Positions 1 through 5,543 of a stretch of 5,543 bases of DNA are shown one piece after another (positions within the stretch are counted from its first letter, which is position 1; each line of letters begins with the position of its first letter). The stretch is from assembly GCA_023452965.1 (NCBI GenBank), contig JAEXUU010000050.1, positions 1 to 5,543 of the forward strand, given 5' to 3'. A program made the position numbers and the translations under genes. The notes below the pieces were generated by a model. That model was not told where the DNA came from and did not search any database. It worked only from the letters and a program-made list of their open reading frames with translations. The stretch comes from Pseudomonadota bacterium. GTDB taxonomy: Bacteria; Pseudomonadota; Alphaproteobacteria; Rhizobiales; Beijerinckiaceae.

Positions 1-1495
1 TTTCCGGACGACGATAGCGCCTGGCGTGACCCGGGATTTCGGCATCGATCCGAGCACGACCTGGCCCAGCGACCCGCATGACAGTCTCTTCGTCCACCCG
101 CTCTTCGCCGATGGCCGCACCGGCTCGACCGCCCGGCCGAAGGGAGGCTTCCGGCACTTCCAGGTTCTGGCAGTCAACGGGCTGCAGAATCTCTGGAATG
201 GCGTCAGCGTCCGCTTCTCGGAGGAGGATTTCAGGTCCTGGCCGTTCTCCTATGCTGATCTGGCGCCGCATTACGGCGCGGTCGAGCGCCTGATCGCGGT
301 CTGCGGCACCAAGGAGGGGCTGCCGAACCTGCCGGATGGCGATTATCTGCCGCCGAAGCCGCTGCGCCCGGCGGACCGGCTGATCGTCGATGCCGTCAAC
401 GCGCTGAAGGACGGACACTCGCACGCGATCCCGAACCGCAAGGCGATCAACACCAAGGCGGGAACCCCGACATCCTGCATCTCGACGGGGATGTGCACCT
501 CGGGCTGCCCGGTCGGCGCGGTCTACAAGTTCTCGACGCGGCTGCTGCCGCAGATCGCCGACCTGCCGAATTACGAGCTGCGGACGCAGGCAAAGGTCGT
601 CCGGCTGCTTCGCGAGGGCGACAGCCGGCGGATCGCGGGGGTCGAGTACATCGACCTTGCCACCGGCGAGCGGCGGCATTTGCGAGCCGGCACCGTCGTG
701 CTGGCCGCCGGAGCGGTCGAGACGCCGCGCATCCTGTTCAACTCGGCCGACGAGGTCGACCCCTCCGGCCTCGGCAACAGGCACGAGCGGGTAGGGGCGG
801 GCCTGCAGGACAATCCCAAGGTGGTGCTCTCGACCTCGCTGCTGAAGCTCTGGGGCAAACGGCGCGACTACGATCTCGGCTATGGGGACCTGTTGATCCT
901 CTTGTCCCAGGGCAGGTTGCCCGATGGCGCGCCTTTCCCCTTCATCGGCCACGCCATCCACAGCGCCCCCGACGTGCCGCACTACCTGACCGGCATGCGG
1001 CACTTTCCGCCCTTCCTGAAGGAGCGGCTCGCGCGCACCATGTTCCACAGCTACGTCACGCTCGGCCTGTTCTGCCAGGGCGAGGCGACGCCCGGAAACC
1101 GGGTGCGGCCGGGCCGAAGCGTCGATGCCTATGGCGTCCCTCAGGTCGAGGTCGATTTCACGATCCCCGCCACGAGCCATCAGATGATGGATGCGATGAC
1201 CGTCTGGGGCCGGCGCGTGCTGCGGCGGGCCTCCGCCACGATGATCTACGCCAGCCGCGACAATAGCGGCACGGGCATCCACTATGCCGGCACCACCGCC
1301 ATCTCCGAGGATCCGCGCCTCGGTGTCGTCGACGCCGACCTGAAATGCCATGACTTCGACAACCTCTATGTCTGCGATGGCGGAGTCATCCCCGAACTGC
1401 CCGACAAGCACCTGACTCTGACGATCATGGCGTTGGCCGACCGGCTGGGCGGCCATCTCGTCGAGACCGCCCGGCAGCAGGCGGTCGCGGCCTGA
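1..1495 (+). CDS. GMC-family FAD-dependent oxidoreductase (5' partial)
   Basis: This is the C-terminal part of a glucose-methanol-choline (GMC) flavoprotein oxidising an alcohol or sugar-type substrate; the substrate cannot be named. The frame is open to the window edge (codons from position 2), and the N-terminal GxGxxG FAD-binding loop is missing, so the real start lies upstream; the GTG at 26 is only the first internal start codon. Counting from that GTG, visible hallmarks are NLWNGVSVRF near residue 60 followed by W-FSYADLAPHY, the strand VVLAAGAVETPRIL at about 224-237, and a GMC C-terminal domain with GIHYAGTT (His419), DNLYVCDGGVIP and LTLTIMALADRL. His419 and His462 match the catalytic His-His/Asn pair of the family. 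A cysteine group (C151, C157, C161) followed by PVGA resembles the Cys-rich segment of gluconate/sorbose-dehydrogenase-like members. No signal sequence can be judged because the N terminus is absent. The family call is secure; the substrate is unknown. Confidence 0.93.
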   Translation, partial: FRTTIAPGVTRDFGIDPSTTWPSDPHDSLFVHPLFADGRTGSTARPKGGFRHFQVLAVNGLQNLWNGVSVRFSEEDFRSWPFSYADLAPHYGAVERLIAVCGTKEGLPNLPDGDYLPPKPLRPADRLIVDAVNALKDGHSHAIPNRKAINTKAGTPTSCISTGMCTSGCPVGAVYKFSTRLLPQIADLPNYELRTQAKVVRLLREGDSRRIAGVEYIDLATGERRHLRAGTVVLAAGAVETPRILFNSADEVDPSGLGNRHERVGAGLQDNPKVVLSTSLLKLWGKRRDYDLGYGDLLILLSQGRLPDGAPFPFIGHAIHSAPDVPHYLTGMRHFPPFLKERLARTMFHSYVTLGLFCQGEATPGNRVRPGRSVDAYGVPQVEVDFTIPATSHQMMDAMTVWGRRVLRRASATMIYASRDNSGTGIHYAGTTAISEDPRLGVVDADLKCHDFDNLYVCDGGVIPELPDKHLTLTIMALADRLGGHLVETARQQAVAA

Positions 1496-1513
1496 CGGGC
1501 AGGGGGGCGATCC

Positions 1514-1523
1514 AGGACGGGGA
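1514..1523 (+). promoter_or_regulatory. Ribosome binding site of the M23 peptidase gene
   Basis: The purine-rich stretch AGGACGGGGA ends 6 nt before the ATG at 1530 and supports that start over the in-frame ATG at 1542, which has no comparable Shine-Dalgarno sequence. Another ATG at 1525 is in a different frame and meets TGA after one further codon. Confidence 0.6.
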
Positions 1524-1529
1524 TATGCG

Positions 1530-2726
1530 ATGAGCGCGACGATGAGAGCACTGCTCGCCGTGGCGATGGGCTTCACGCTCGTTCCGCCGCTGTCGCAGAC
1601 ACTGCGCGCCGAGACCCCGGCCGCCTCCGCCGCCGTGACGCCGACGGGCCTGGTGGGCAATGTGCTGTTCGTGCCGCGGCCTGTGCTCGGTTCGGATGGT
1701 CTCCAGCACCTGGTCTACGAGCTGCAGCTGTCGAACGTGACGGGCGAGCGGGTCCAGTTGAAGCGGCTCAGCATCGTCGGTGACGCGGACAAAGAGCCGC
1801 TCGCCGTCCTCGATGGTGCCGAGATCGCAAGGCGCTTTTCGCCAGGAGGCCGGCGCGGCAACGAGTCGGCGGAGCTCGGCGGCTACCAGTACGGCATCGG
1901 ATTCCTGCATGTCGCGCTGCCTGCCGGGCGCGCGGTTCCGCAGCGCCTGAGGCACGAGGTCGAGGCCTGGTTCGACCAGTTCAAGGCCGATGCCGTGATC
2001 AGGCTCGGCCCGGTCACGGTGACGACCTCGGAGCCTCCGGTCCTCGGCCCGCCTTTGCGCGGCGATGGATACATTGCCGGCGATGGTTGCTGCGACTCGG
2101 TCCGGCATGTTCGCGCCCTGCTGCCGCTCAATGGCGGCTTTCGCCTCGCGCAGCGCTTTGCCATCGACTGGGAGAAGCTCGGGGCCGATGGACGGCTGGT
2201 GAAAGGCGATCGCAAGCAGGTCGCCAATTACCACATTTATGGCGAGCCGATATTGGCGGTGCGCGACGGCACCATCGTCGATGCGCGCGGCGACCTTCCC
2301 GACCAGGTTCCGGGAGCGCTGCCCGACGGGCTGCCGATCAGCGACGCCGACGGGAATTTCGCCGTGCTCGATATCGGCGGCGGCGCCTTCGTGCTCTACG
2401 CCCACATGAAGCCGGGCAGTGTCCGGGTCAAAGCCGGCGACAAGGTCAAGCGCGGCGATGTGATCGGCCAGGTCGGCAATACCGGCAACAGCTCCGAGCC
2501 GCATCTGCACCTGCACGTCATGGACGGGCCGTCTCCGCTGCTCGCCGATGGCCTGCCCTATGTCTTCGAGGCCTTCACGGTGAAGGCGATCGATCGGGCC
2601 GGCACGGCCGATTTCGACCGGGCCGCTGAAATGGGCACGCCGGTGACCCTGACACCGGTCGTGCCGCCGCTGGCGATGCGTCGCGCGCTGCCGCTCGATC
2701 TCAGCGTCATCGAATGGGGACAGTAA
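1530..2726 (+). CDS. Secreted M23-family (LytM-like) metallopeptidase
   Basis: A 398-aa protein predicted to be exported and to act on peptidoglycan or another periplasmic peptide. Residues 1-27 look like a Sec signal peptide: a short positive N-region (Arg6), a hydrophobic core, and LRA followed by ET as a likely signal peptidase I site. Residues ~30-185 form a region of beta-strand character with no domain I can name. The C-terminal M23 fold is shown by GEPILAVRDGTIVDARGD (approx. 240-260), VLYAHMKPGSV with His292, the KAGDKVKRGDVIGQVGNTGNSS stretch, and PHLHLHVMDG with His325, His327 and His329, which supply the HxH zinc/catalytic motif. The usual first motif HxxxD is not canonical: Asp213 in RFAIDW aligns with the Asp, but position -4 is Arg209, and the nearest upstream His is His193. 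The gene follows the oxidoreductase by 34 bp on the same strand and converges with the next gene. The family is clear; activity and substrate are inferred. Confidence 0.9.
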   Translation: MSATMRALLAVAMGFTLVPPLSQTLRAETPAASAAVTPTGLVGNVLFVPRPVLGSDGLQHLVYELQLSNVTGERVQLKRLSIVGDADKEPLAVLDGAEIARRFSPGGRRGNESAELGGYQYGIGFLHVALPAGRAVPQRLRHEVEAWFDQFKADAVIRLGPVTVTTSEPPVLGPPLRGDGYIAGDGCCDSVRHVRALLPLNGGFRLAQRFAIDWEKLGADGRLVKGDRKQVANYHIYGEPILAVRDGTIVDARGDLPDQVPGALPDGLPISDADGNFAVLDIGGGAFVLYAHMKPGSVRVKAGDKVKRGDVIGQVGNTGNSSEPHLHLHVMDGPSPLLADGLPYVFEAFTVKAIDRAGTADFDRAAEMGTPVTLTPVVPPLAMRRALPLDLSVIEWGQ

Positions 2727-2730
2727 GGCC

Positions 2731-2747
2731 CGCCGTCCGGAGCGGCG
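2731..2747. terminator. Small GC hairpin between convergent genes
   Basis: Between the two convergent stop codons (2726 and 2754) lies CGCCG, a 7-nt loop and CGGCG (2731-2735 with 2743-2747). The position suits a shared bidirectional terminator, but the stem is only 5 bp and no T-run follows on either strand, so this is a weak call. Confidence 0.2.
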
Positions 2748-2753
2748 ATGCTG

Positions 2754-3791
2754 TCACGCCCGGCTGAGCTGGCCGAGCATGCGTTCGAGCGGCAGGACAT
2801 CCTTGTGTTCGGTTTCGCAAAGGTAGGACGACGAAGTCGCGCCGAGGAAGTCGAGGATACTGGTGCCGAGTTCTGCCCTTGCGGCGTCGCCGCGATAGCC
2901 GAGCGCGGCCAGTTCATTCTCGACCAGTACGCCCTCGGCACCGATGTAGCCCGTGCGCGTGAAAAGGTCGTCGGCCCGGCCTTCCGGAGCGCGGAGCAGC
3001 AGGATGCGGCTGGCGGCGGCCCTCGCGTCGGGGTCGTGCACGGCGGCGCCGCAGAGAATGCCGCCGATGAGATTGGCCGGCGGTGTCGGCACGTTCAGGA
3101 CCAGAAAGAACAGCCGGTGGGTGTAGGAGCAGGTCAGCGCGCTTTGCGCGGTGCGGCCATCGCTCAGCAGCTGCCCGTTCATCAGGACCTGTCGGTTGAA
3201 CAGGTTCTCGCTGTAGTCGATCTGCAGTTGCTGCAGGGCATCGGCGTGGATCGTCACTGCGCCGACGATCAGCCGGCCCGACTCGGTGCGAGACCAGGCC
3301 GGCGAGATCGCGAGGTAGCTGCCCTCCAGCCAGTTCCCGCCTGGCTGCCGGCCATTCGCCCGGGTGGGCGGCAACGGGGCGGCGGCAGGGGCACGGCCAG
3401 GCGGCAAGCCGGCCTCCGCCCTCAGGAGCGCAAGCGCGGTCTCGGGCACGCTGAAGCGGGCGCAGACCGCGTCCTGAAACTCCTGGAACGAGGAGGACGC
3501 GATGAAGGGCGCGGTCAGCGCGCCATCAAGGACCCGCACCCAATCCTCATAGACGCTGGATGCGCGCGGCATGGCCTTGCCGCTGAGCCATTTATAGGCG
3601 TTCTGCGGCACGAATAGCGTCGTCTTGTTGATGGCGGCGAAACGCGCGCAGAGTTCCTTGTGGGTCGAGCAACCGAGCGCCAGGGAGGTCAGTCTCAGCT
3701 TCAGCGATAGATGCCGCGAGGCTTCGGTCGGCTGTTGGCGATCGATCTCCGCCAGCAGCGACACGTCGCCATCCAGTCTGAACTGCTTCAC
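2754..3791 (-). CDS. Uncharacterised HTH-like putative transcriptional regulator
   Basis: I do not recognise this gene as a named family. The frame is open back to an ATG at 4028, but the first ~79 residues from there read like translated non-coding sequence. I prefer the GTG at 3791, preceded by GGGGA at 5 nt spacing, which gives 345 aa. Residues ~32-91 (LRLTSLALGCSTHKEL ... YKWLSGKAMPRASSVYEDW) have the layout of a helix-turn-helix: a GxxTxKEL-like turn, then a KWLSGKxxPR recognition-helix-like end as in XRE/cyanase-type domains. A Pro/Ala-rich linker follows (about 130-151), then a C-terminal globular domain (~154-271) with alternating beta-strand character (GSYLAISPAW, GRLIVGAVTIH, RLFFLVLNVP, LIGGILCGAAV, SRILLLRAP) that could be a sensor domain. 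No signal peptide or membrane segment is evident. It converges on the peptidase gene and lies downstream of hpaHI on the same strand, separated by about 300 bp, so it probably has its own promoter. Coding status is fairly sure; DNA binding is inferred; the start is uncertain. Confidence 0.72.
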   Translation of the reverse strand: MKQFRLDGDVSLLAEIDRQQPTEASRHLSLKLRLTSLALGCSTHKELCARFAAINKTTLFVPQNAYKWLSGKAMPRASSVYEDWVRVLDGALTAPFIASSSFQEFQDAVCARFSVPETALALLRAEAGLPPGRAPAAAPLPPTRANGRQPGGNWLEGSYLAISPAWSRTESGRLIVGAVTIHADALQQLQIDYSENLFNRQVLMNGQLLSDGRTAQSALTCSYTHRLFFLVLNVPTPPANLIGGILCGAAVHDPDARAAASRILLLRAPEGRADDLFTRTGYIGAEGVLVENELAALGYRGDAARAELGTSILDFLGATSSSYLCETEHKDVLPLERMLGQLSRA

Positions 3792-3796
3792 CGCGT

Positions 3797-3801
3797 TCCC
3801 C
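3797..3801 (-). promoter_or_regulatory. Possible ribosome binding site deciding the regulator start
   Basis: GGGGA on the - strand lies 5 nt before the GTG at 3791. It is short, but it is the best-placed Shine-Dalgarno-like sequence for any in-frame start. The stronger AGGAGG at about 3877-3882 (- strand) has no ATG, GTG or in-frame TTG at a usable distance. Confidence 0.35.
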
Positions 3802-3830
3802 AGCCGCTTGGCGCAAAATTGGAAGACGGC

Positions 3831-3877
3831 CCGAAACTGATCTCCAAGCCGAAAAATAGCAACGCCTGTGTTTCGGC
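3831..3877. repeat. Cluster of three CCGAAA-type motifs in inverted orientation
   Basis: CCGAAAC (3831-3837) and GCCGAAA (3848-3854) face GTTTCGG (3870-3876) and the overlapping TTTCGGC (3871-3877). The first pairs perfectly over 7 bp with GTTTCGG, and the second pairs perfectly over 7 bp with TTTCGGC across a 16-nt spacer. The cluster lies 40-86 bp upstream of the proposed start of the regulator-like gene, where an operator would be expected. The repeats are seen directly; an operator role is inferred. Seven-base matches can arise by chance. Confidence 0.35.
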
Positions 3878-4031
3878 CTCCTGAATGCAGATATTGTGAC
3901 GGACGGTGATCGCGCTTTGTCGGAAAGACTGCCGCCTGCCGCAGAGGAGTTCGCAGCCCCGGGCGCAGGGAGGCGATCTCTGCTTGCGTCAGGCAAGGCT
4001 CGCCGGGCACGTGCCGCGCACCCGGCATGCT

Positions 4032-4045
4032 GCGCCGGCCGGCGC
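4032..4045. repeat. 14-bp perfect GC palindrome downstream of hpaI
   Basis: GCGCCGGCCGGCGC is its own reverse complement. It lies about 50 bp beyond the hpaI stop codon in the direction of transcription. As RNA it would fold only with loss of the central bases, and no U-run follows, so it is a poor intrinsic terminator. It may simply reflect the GC-rich background. Confidence 0.3.
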
Positions 4046-4093
4046 GCTCAGGCTCGGCCGGACGCGCCTCTCATCATGTCGGGCATCGCGGTC

Positions 4094-4858
4094 CTACGAC
4101 TTGAACGTCTTCGCCAGGGCGTCGGCATTCTTGGCGAGGAGGCCGAGATCGGAGCCGACGGCGACGAAGCGATAGCCCCATTCGATGTAGCGACGGGCAT
4201 CGGCCTCGGAGGCGGTGAGGATGCCGGCCGGCTTGCCGATGGCGGTCAGGCGGGCCGCGGCGCCCTTGATCGCTTCCTGCACCTCGGGATGGCCGGGATT
4301 GCCGATATGGCCGAGCGAGGCGGAGAGATCGGCCGGGCCGATGAAGACGCCGTCGACGCCATCGACCGAAGCGATCGCCTCGAGCTGGCTCAGGGCTTCG
4401 CCGGTCTCGACCTGGACGAGCACGCAGATCTCGGCATCGGCGCGCTTGAGATAATCGGGCACGCGGCCATAGCGGCTGCCGCGGCCGCTCACGGTGATGC
4501 CGCGAATGCCGGCCGGCGGATAGCGGCAGGCGGCGACGGCCTTGGCGGCTTCCTCGGCGTTCTGCACGAAGGGCACCAGCACCGCCTGCGCGCCGATGTC
4601 GAGCAGGCGCTTCAGCAGCACCGGATCGTTCCAGGCCGGGCGCACGATCGGCGTCGCGGTGCCGGCCTGCAAGGCCTGGAGCTGGGCGAGCACGGCCGGC
4701 GGCTCGTTCGGGGAATGCTCGGTGTCGACCAGGATCCAGTCGAAGCCGCTATAGCCGATGATCTCGGCGACGATCGGGCTGCACAGGCTGCTCCACAGCC
4801 CGATCTGGAGCTCGCCGCGGGCGAGAGCGGCCTTGAAGGCGTTACGGGGCAGGTCCAT
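4094..4858 (-). CDS. hpaI: 4-hydroxy-2-oxoheptanedioate aldolase (HpaI/HpcH, class II)
   Basis: A cytoplasmic, divalent-metal-dependent class II aldolase of 254 aa, close to the usual ~250-265 aa. It cleaves 4-hydroxy-2-oxoheptane-1,7-dioate to pyruvate and succinate semialdehyde, the last step of homoprotocatechuate meta-cleavage. Family members often accept other 4-hydroxy-2-oxo acids. Numbering from the ATG at 4858, the conserved pieces are IGLWSSL with a FDWILVDTEHSPNE block (His48, the general base), IVRPAWND (Arg73, pyruvate carboxylate binding), VLVPFV, GIRGI...RGSRYG, VQVETGEAL (Glu151) and FIGPADLSASLG (Asp177). Glu151 and Asp177 match the metal ligands. The ATG at 4858 is chosen over an in-frame ATG at 4876 because GGAGGGA sits 5 nt upstream of it. 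The gene lies 77 bp after hpaH on the same strand, the usual hpa order. A 2,4-dihydroxyhept-2-ene-1,7-dioate or 2-keto-3-deoxy-sugar-acid aldolase of the same family is the alternative, but the hpaH neighbour favours HpaI. Confidence 0.93.
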   Translation of the reverse strand: MDLPRNAFKAALARGELQIGLWSSLCSPIVAEIIGYSGFDWILVDTEHSPNEPPAVLAQLQALQAGTATPIVRPAWNDPVLLKRLLDIGAQAVLVPFVQNAEEAAKAVAACRYPPAGIRGITVSGRGSRYGRVPDYLKRADAEICVLVQVETGEALSQLEAIASVDGVDGVFIGPADLSASLGHIGNPGHPEVQEAIKGAAARLTAIGKPAGILTASEADARRYIEWGYRFVAVGSDLGLLAKNADALAKTFKS

Positions 4859-4863
4859 GGCGC

Positions 4864-4870
4864 TCCCTCC
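4864..4870 (-). promoter_or_regulatory. Ribosome binding site of hpaI
   Basis: GGAGGGA on the - strand ends 5 nt before the ATG at 4858. This strong match places the start there and makes the ATG at 4876, which lies just upstream of the Shine-Dalgarno sequence, unlikely. Confidence 0.75.
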
Positions 4871-4902
4871 GAGCATGTTTTTGATGTTGCGCGAATTCTC
4901 TT

Positions 4903-4926
4903 CGTTCAGCCGAGTTCGGCCGAACG
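4903..4926. repeat. Imperfect inverted repeat in the hpaH-hpaI gap
   Basis: CGTTCAGCCGA (4903-4913) and TCGGCCGAACG (4916-4926) pair over 10 of 11 positions around a 2-nt centre; the single mismatch is A4908 against C4921. A 12-bp perfect palindrome, GTTCGGCCGAAC (4914-4925), overlaps the right arm. It starts about 10 bp past the hpaH stop codon. Possible roles are an intercistronic RNA hairpin that shields or attenuates the transcript, or a dimeric regulator site. No T-run follows in the direction of transcription, so a strong terminator is not supported. Confidence 0.45.
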
Positions 4927-4935
4927 GAAAGCGCG

Positions 4936-5543
4936 CTAGACGAACTGCACGGAGACGCTACCGAGCGGCCCGAAATCGGCGTGCAATGTATCGCCCTTAG
5001 CGGCCCAGACCGGCCGTGTGAAGGAGCCAGACAGCATCAGGTCGCCCGGCTGCAGGGTGATGTCGAAGGGCGCGAGCTTGTTGGCGAGCCAGGCGATCGC
5101 CATGGCGGGGTGGCCGAGCACGCCGGCGGCGAGGCCGGTCTCCTCGATCTCCGAGTTGCGATAGAAGATCGCGCCGACCCAGCGCAGGTCTACGTCTTCA
5201 GGCCGCACCGGCCGGCCGCCCAGCACGATGCCGGCCGCGGCGCCATTGTCGGCGACCGTGTCGAAGATCTTGCGCGGCTCGGTGACGCGCGCATCGATGA
5301 TCTCGATCGAGGGCACGACATATTCGGTCGCCCGGAGCACGTCGATCAGCCCGATGCCCGGCCCCTTCAGCGGCTCCTTCAGGATGAAGGTCAGCTCCGG
5401 CTCGACACGCGGCACGCAGAAATCATCGAACTTCACCTTGGCGCCGTCATTCAGCAGGAGATCGTCGAAGAGATAGCCATAATCGGGCTCGTCGATCTTC
5501 GAGGAAGCCTGCATCGCCTTGGAGGTCAGGCCGATCTTGAGGC
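4936..5543 (-). CDS. hpaH: 2-oxohept-4-ene-1,7-dioate hydratase (HpaH), 5' partial
   Basis: A cytoplasmic hydratase of the fumarylacetoacetate hydrolase/MhpD-like superfamily. It adds water to 2-oxohept-4-ene-1,7-dioate to give the 4-hydroxy-2-oxo acid used by HpaI. The frame stays open to the window edge and reads LKIGLTSKAMQASSKIDEPDYGYL, which matches HpaH proteins before and after the internal Met at 5514, so that Met is not the start; an estimated 55-60 N-terminal residues lie outside the window. Counting from the Met at 5514, VEPEL (Glu38, Glu40) and PSIEIID (Glu71) give the three-glutamate Mg2+ site with the spacing expected for HpaH (E-x-E, then 31 residues). Further family signatures are KIFDTVADN, GIVLGGRPVRPEDVDLRWVGA, VLGHPAMAIAWLANKLAPF, PGDLMLSGSFTRPV and DFGPLGSVSVQFV at the C terminus. 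It is upstream of hpaI in the same direction, consistent with an hpa operon. The related 2-keto-4-pentenoate hydratase MhpD is less likely given the IDEPDYG and LGGRP motifs. Confidence 0.93.
   Translation of the reverse strand, partial: LKIGLTSKAMQASSKIDEPDYGYLFDDLLLNDGAKVKFDDFCVPRVEPELTFILKEPLKGPGIGLIDVLRATEYVVPSIEIIDARVTEPRKIFDTVADNGAAAGIVLGGRPVRPEDVDLRWVGAIFYRNSEIEETGLAAGVLGHPAMAIAWLANKLAPFDITLQPGDLMLSGSFTRPVWAAKGDTLHADFGPLGSVSVQFV

Larger units (their letters stand above)
3792..4093. other. Intergenic region between the regulator-like gene and hpaI
   Basis: About 300 bp without a convincing gene if the regulator starts at 3791. Open frames crossing it on either strand show no recognisable protein motif. 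It contains the CCGAAA-type inverted motifs near 3831-3877, a locally AT-richer stretch (about 3845-3900) where the regulator's promoter probably lies, and a 14-bp perfect palindrome at 4032-4045 about 50 bp past the hpaI stop. No confident -35/-10 pair could be picked by eye. Confidence 0.55.

Noticed and set aside
1425..2516. A 363-codon open frame on the - strand opposite the M23 peptidase gene
   Set aside because: It is antisense to a well-supported gene, its translation is rich in Arg, Ala, Gln and His with no domain motif, and long antisense frames are common in GC-rich DNA.
2748..3617. A 289-codon open frame on the + strand opposite the regulator-like gene
   Set aside because: The - strand reading has a plausible HTH-like segment and hydrophobic beta-strands, while this one is Arg/Gly/Gln-rich without structure. 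The call is less certain here than for the other shadows because the - strand gene is itself unrecognised.
3592..3996. A 134-codon open frame on the - strand overlapping the start of the regulator-like gene
   Set aside because: It is out of frame with the better supported gene and its Arg/Ala-rich translation shows no motif.
4859..4876. A longer N terminus for hpaI from the ATG at 4876
   Set aside because: The strong GGAGGGA lies downstream of this ATG and is correctly spaced for the ATG at 4858; the extra MLGGSA residues are the translated ribosome binding site.
3896..4939. A 347-codon open frame on the + strand opposite hpaI
   Set aside because: It is the antisense shadow of hpaI, with low-complexity Ala/Gly/Asp/Glu translation and no recognisable motif.
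4936..5514. Treating hpaH as a complete 192-aa gene starting at 5514
   Set aside because: The frame continues to the window edge and encodes LKIGLTSKA, which is family-conserved sequence before that Met.

Overview
This is a GC-rich chromosomal window with codon use and gene content typical of an alphaproteobacterium. A soil or plant-associated member of Hyphomicrobiales such as Bosea would fit, but that placement is an impression from protein style and not a test. No mobile element, integrase, tRNA, rRNA or CRISPR array is visible, and composition is even except for a short, more AT-rich stretch near 3831-3900.

Left half, + strand (1-2726): the window opens inside a GMC-family FAD-dependent oxidoreductase whose N-terminal FAD-binding part lies upstream. 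It is followed after 34 bp by an exported M23-type (LytM-like) metallopeptidase. The short gap allows co-transcription, but there is no obvious functional link between the two.

Middle, - strand (2754-3791): an unrecognised protein of about 345 aa converges on the peptidase gene, with only 27 bp between the stop codons. It has an N-terminal segment that reads like a helix-turn-helix, a Pro/Ala-rich linker, and a C-terminal domain I cannot assign. It looks like a ligand-responsive regulator of unknown target and is the least explained gene here. About 300 bp upstream of its proposed start contain no convincing gene, but do carry repeated CCGAAA-type motifs in inverted orientation and a 14-bp GC palindrome.

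Right, - strand (4094-5543): two consecutive catabolic genes, hpaH (2-oxohept-4-ene-1,7-dioate hydratase, cut by the window edge) and then hpaI (4-hydroxy-2-oxoheptanedioate aldolase). In the homoprotocatechuate (3,4-dihydroxyphenylacetate) meta-cleavage pathway these are the last two steps: HpaH adds water to the oxo-heptenedioate, and HpaI splits the product into pyruvate and succinate semialdehyde. The order hpaH-hpaI in one direction suggests the 3' end of an hpa operon whose other genes lie beyond position 5543. The 77-bp gap between them holds a strong imperfect inverted repeat.

Overall this is a mostly ordinary metabolic and envelope region. I see no clear evidence for a new multi-gene system. 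The best candidates for novelty are the unassigned regulator-like protein with its upstream repeats and the non-canonical metal site of the M23 protein.
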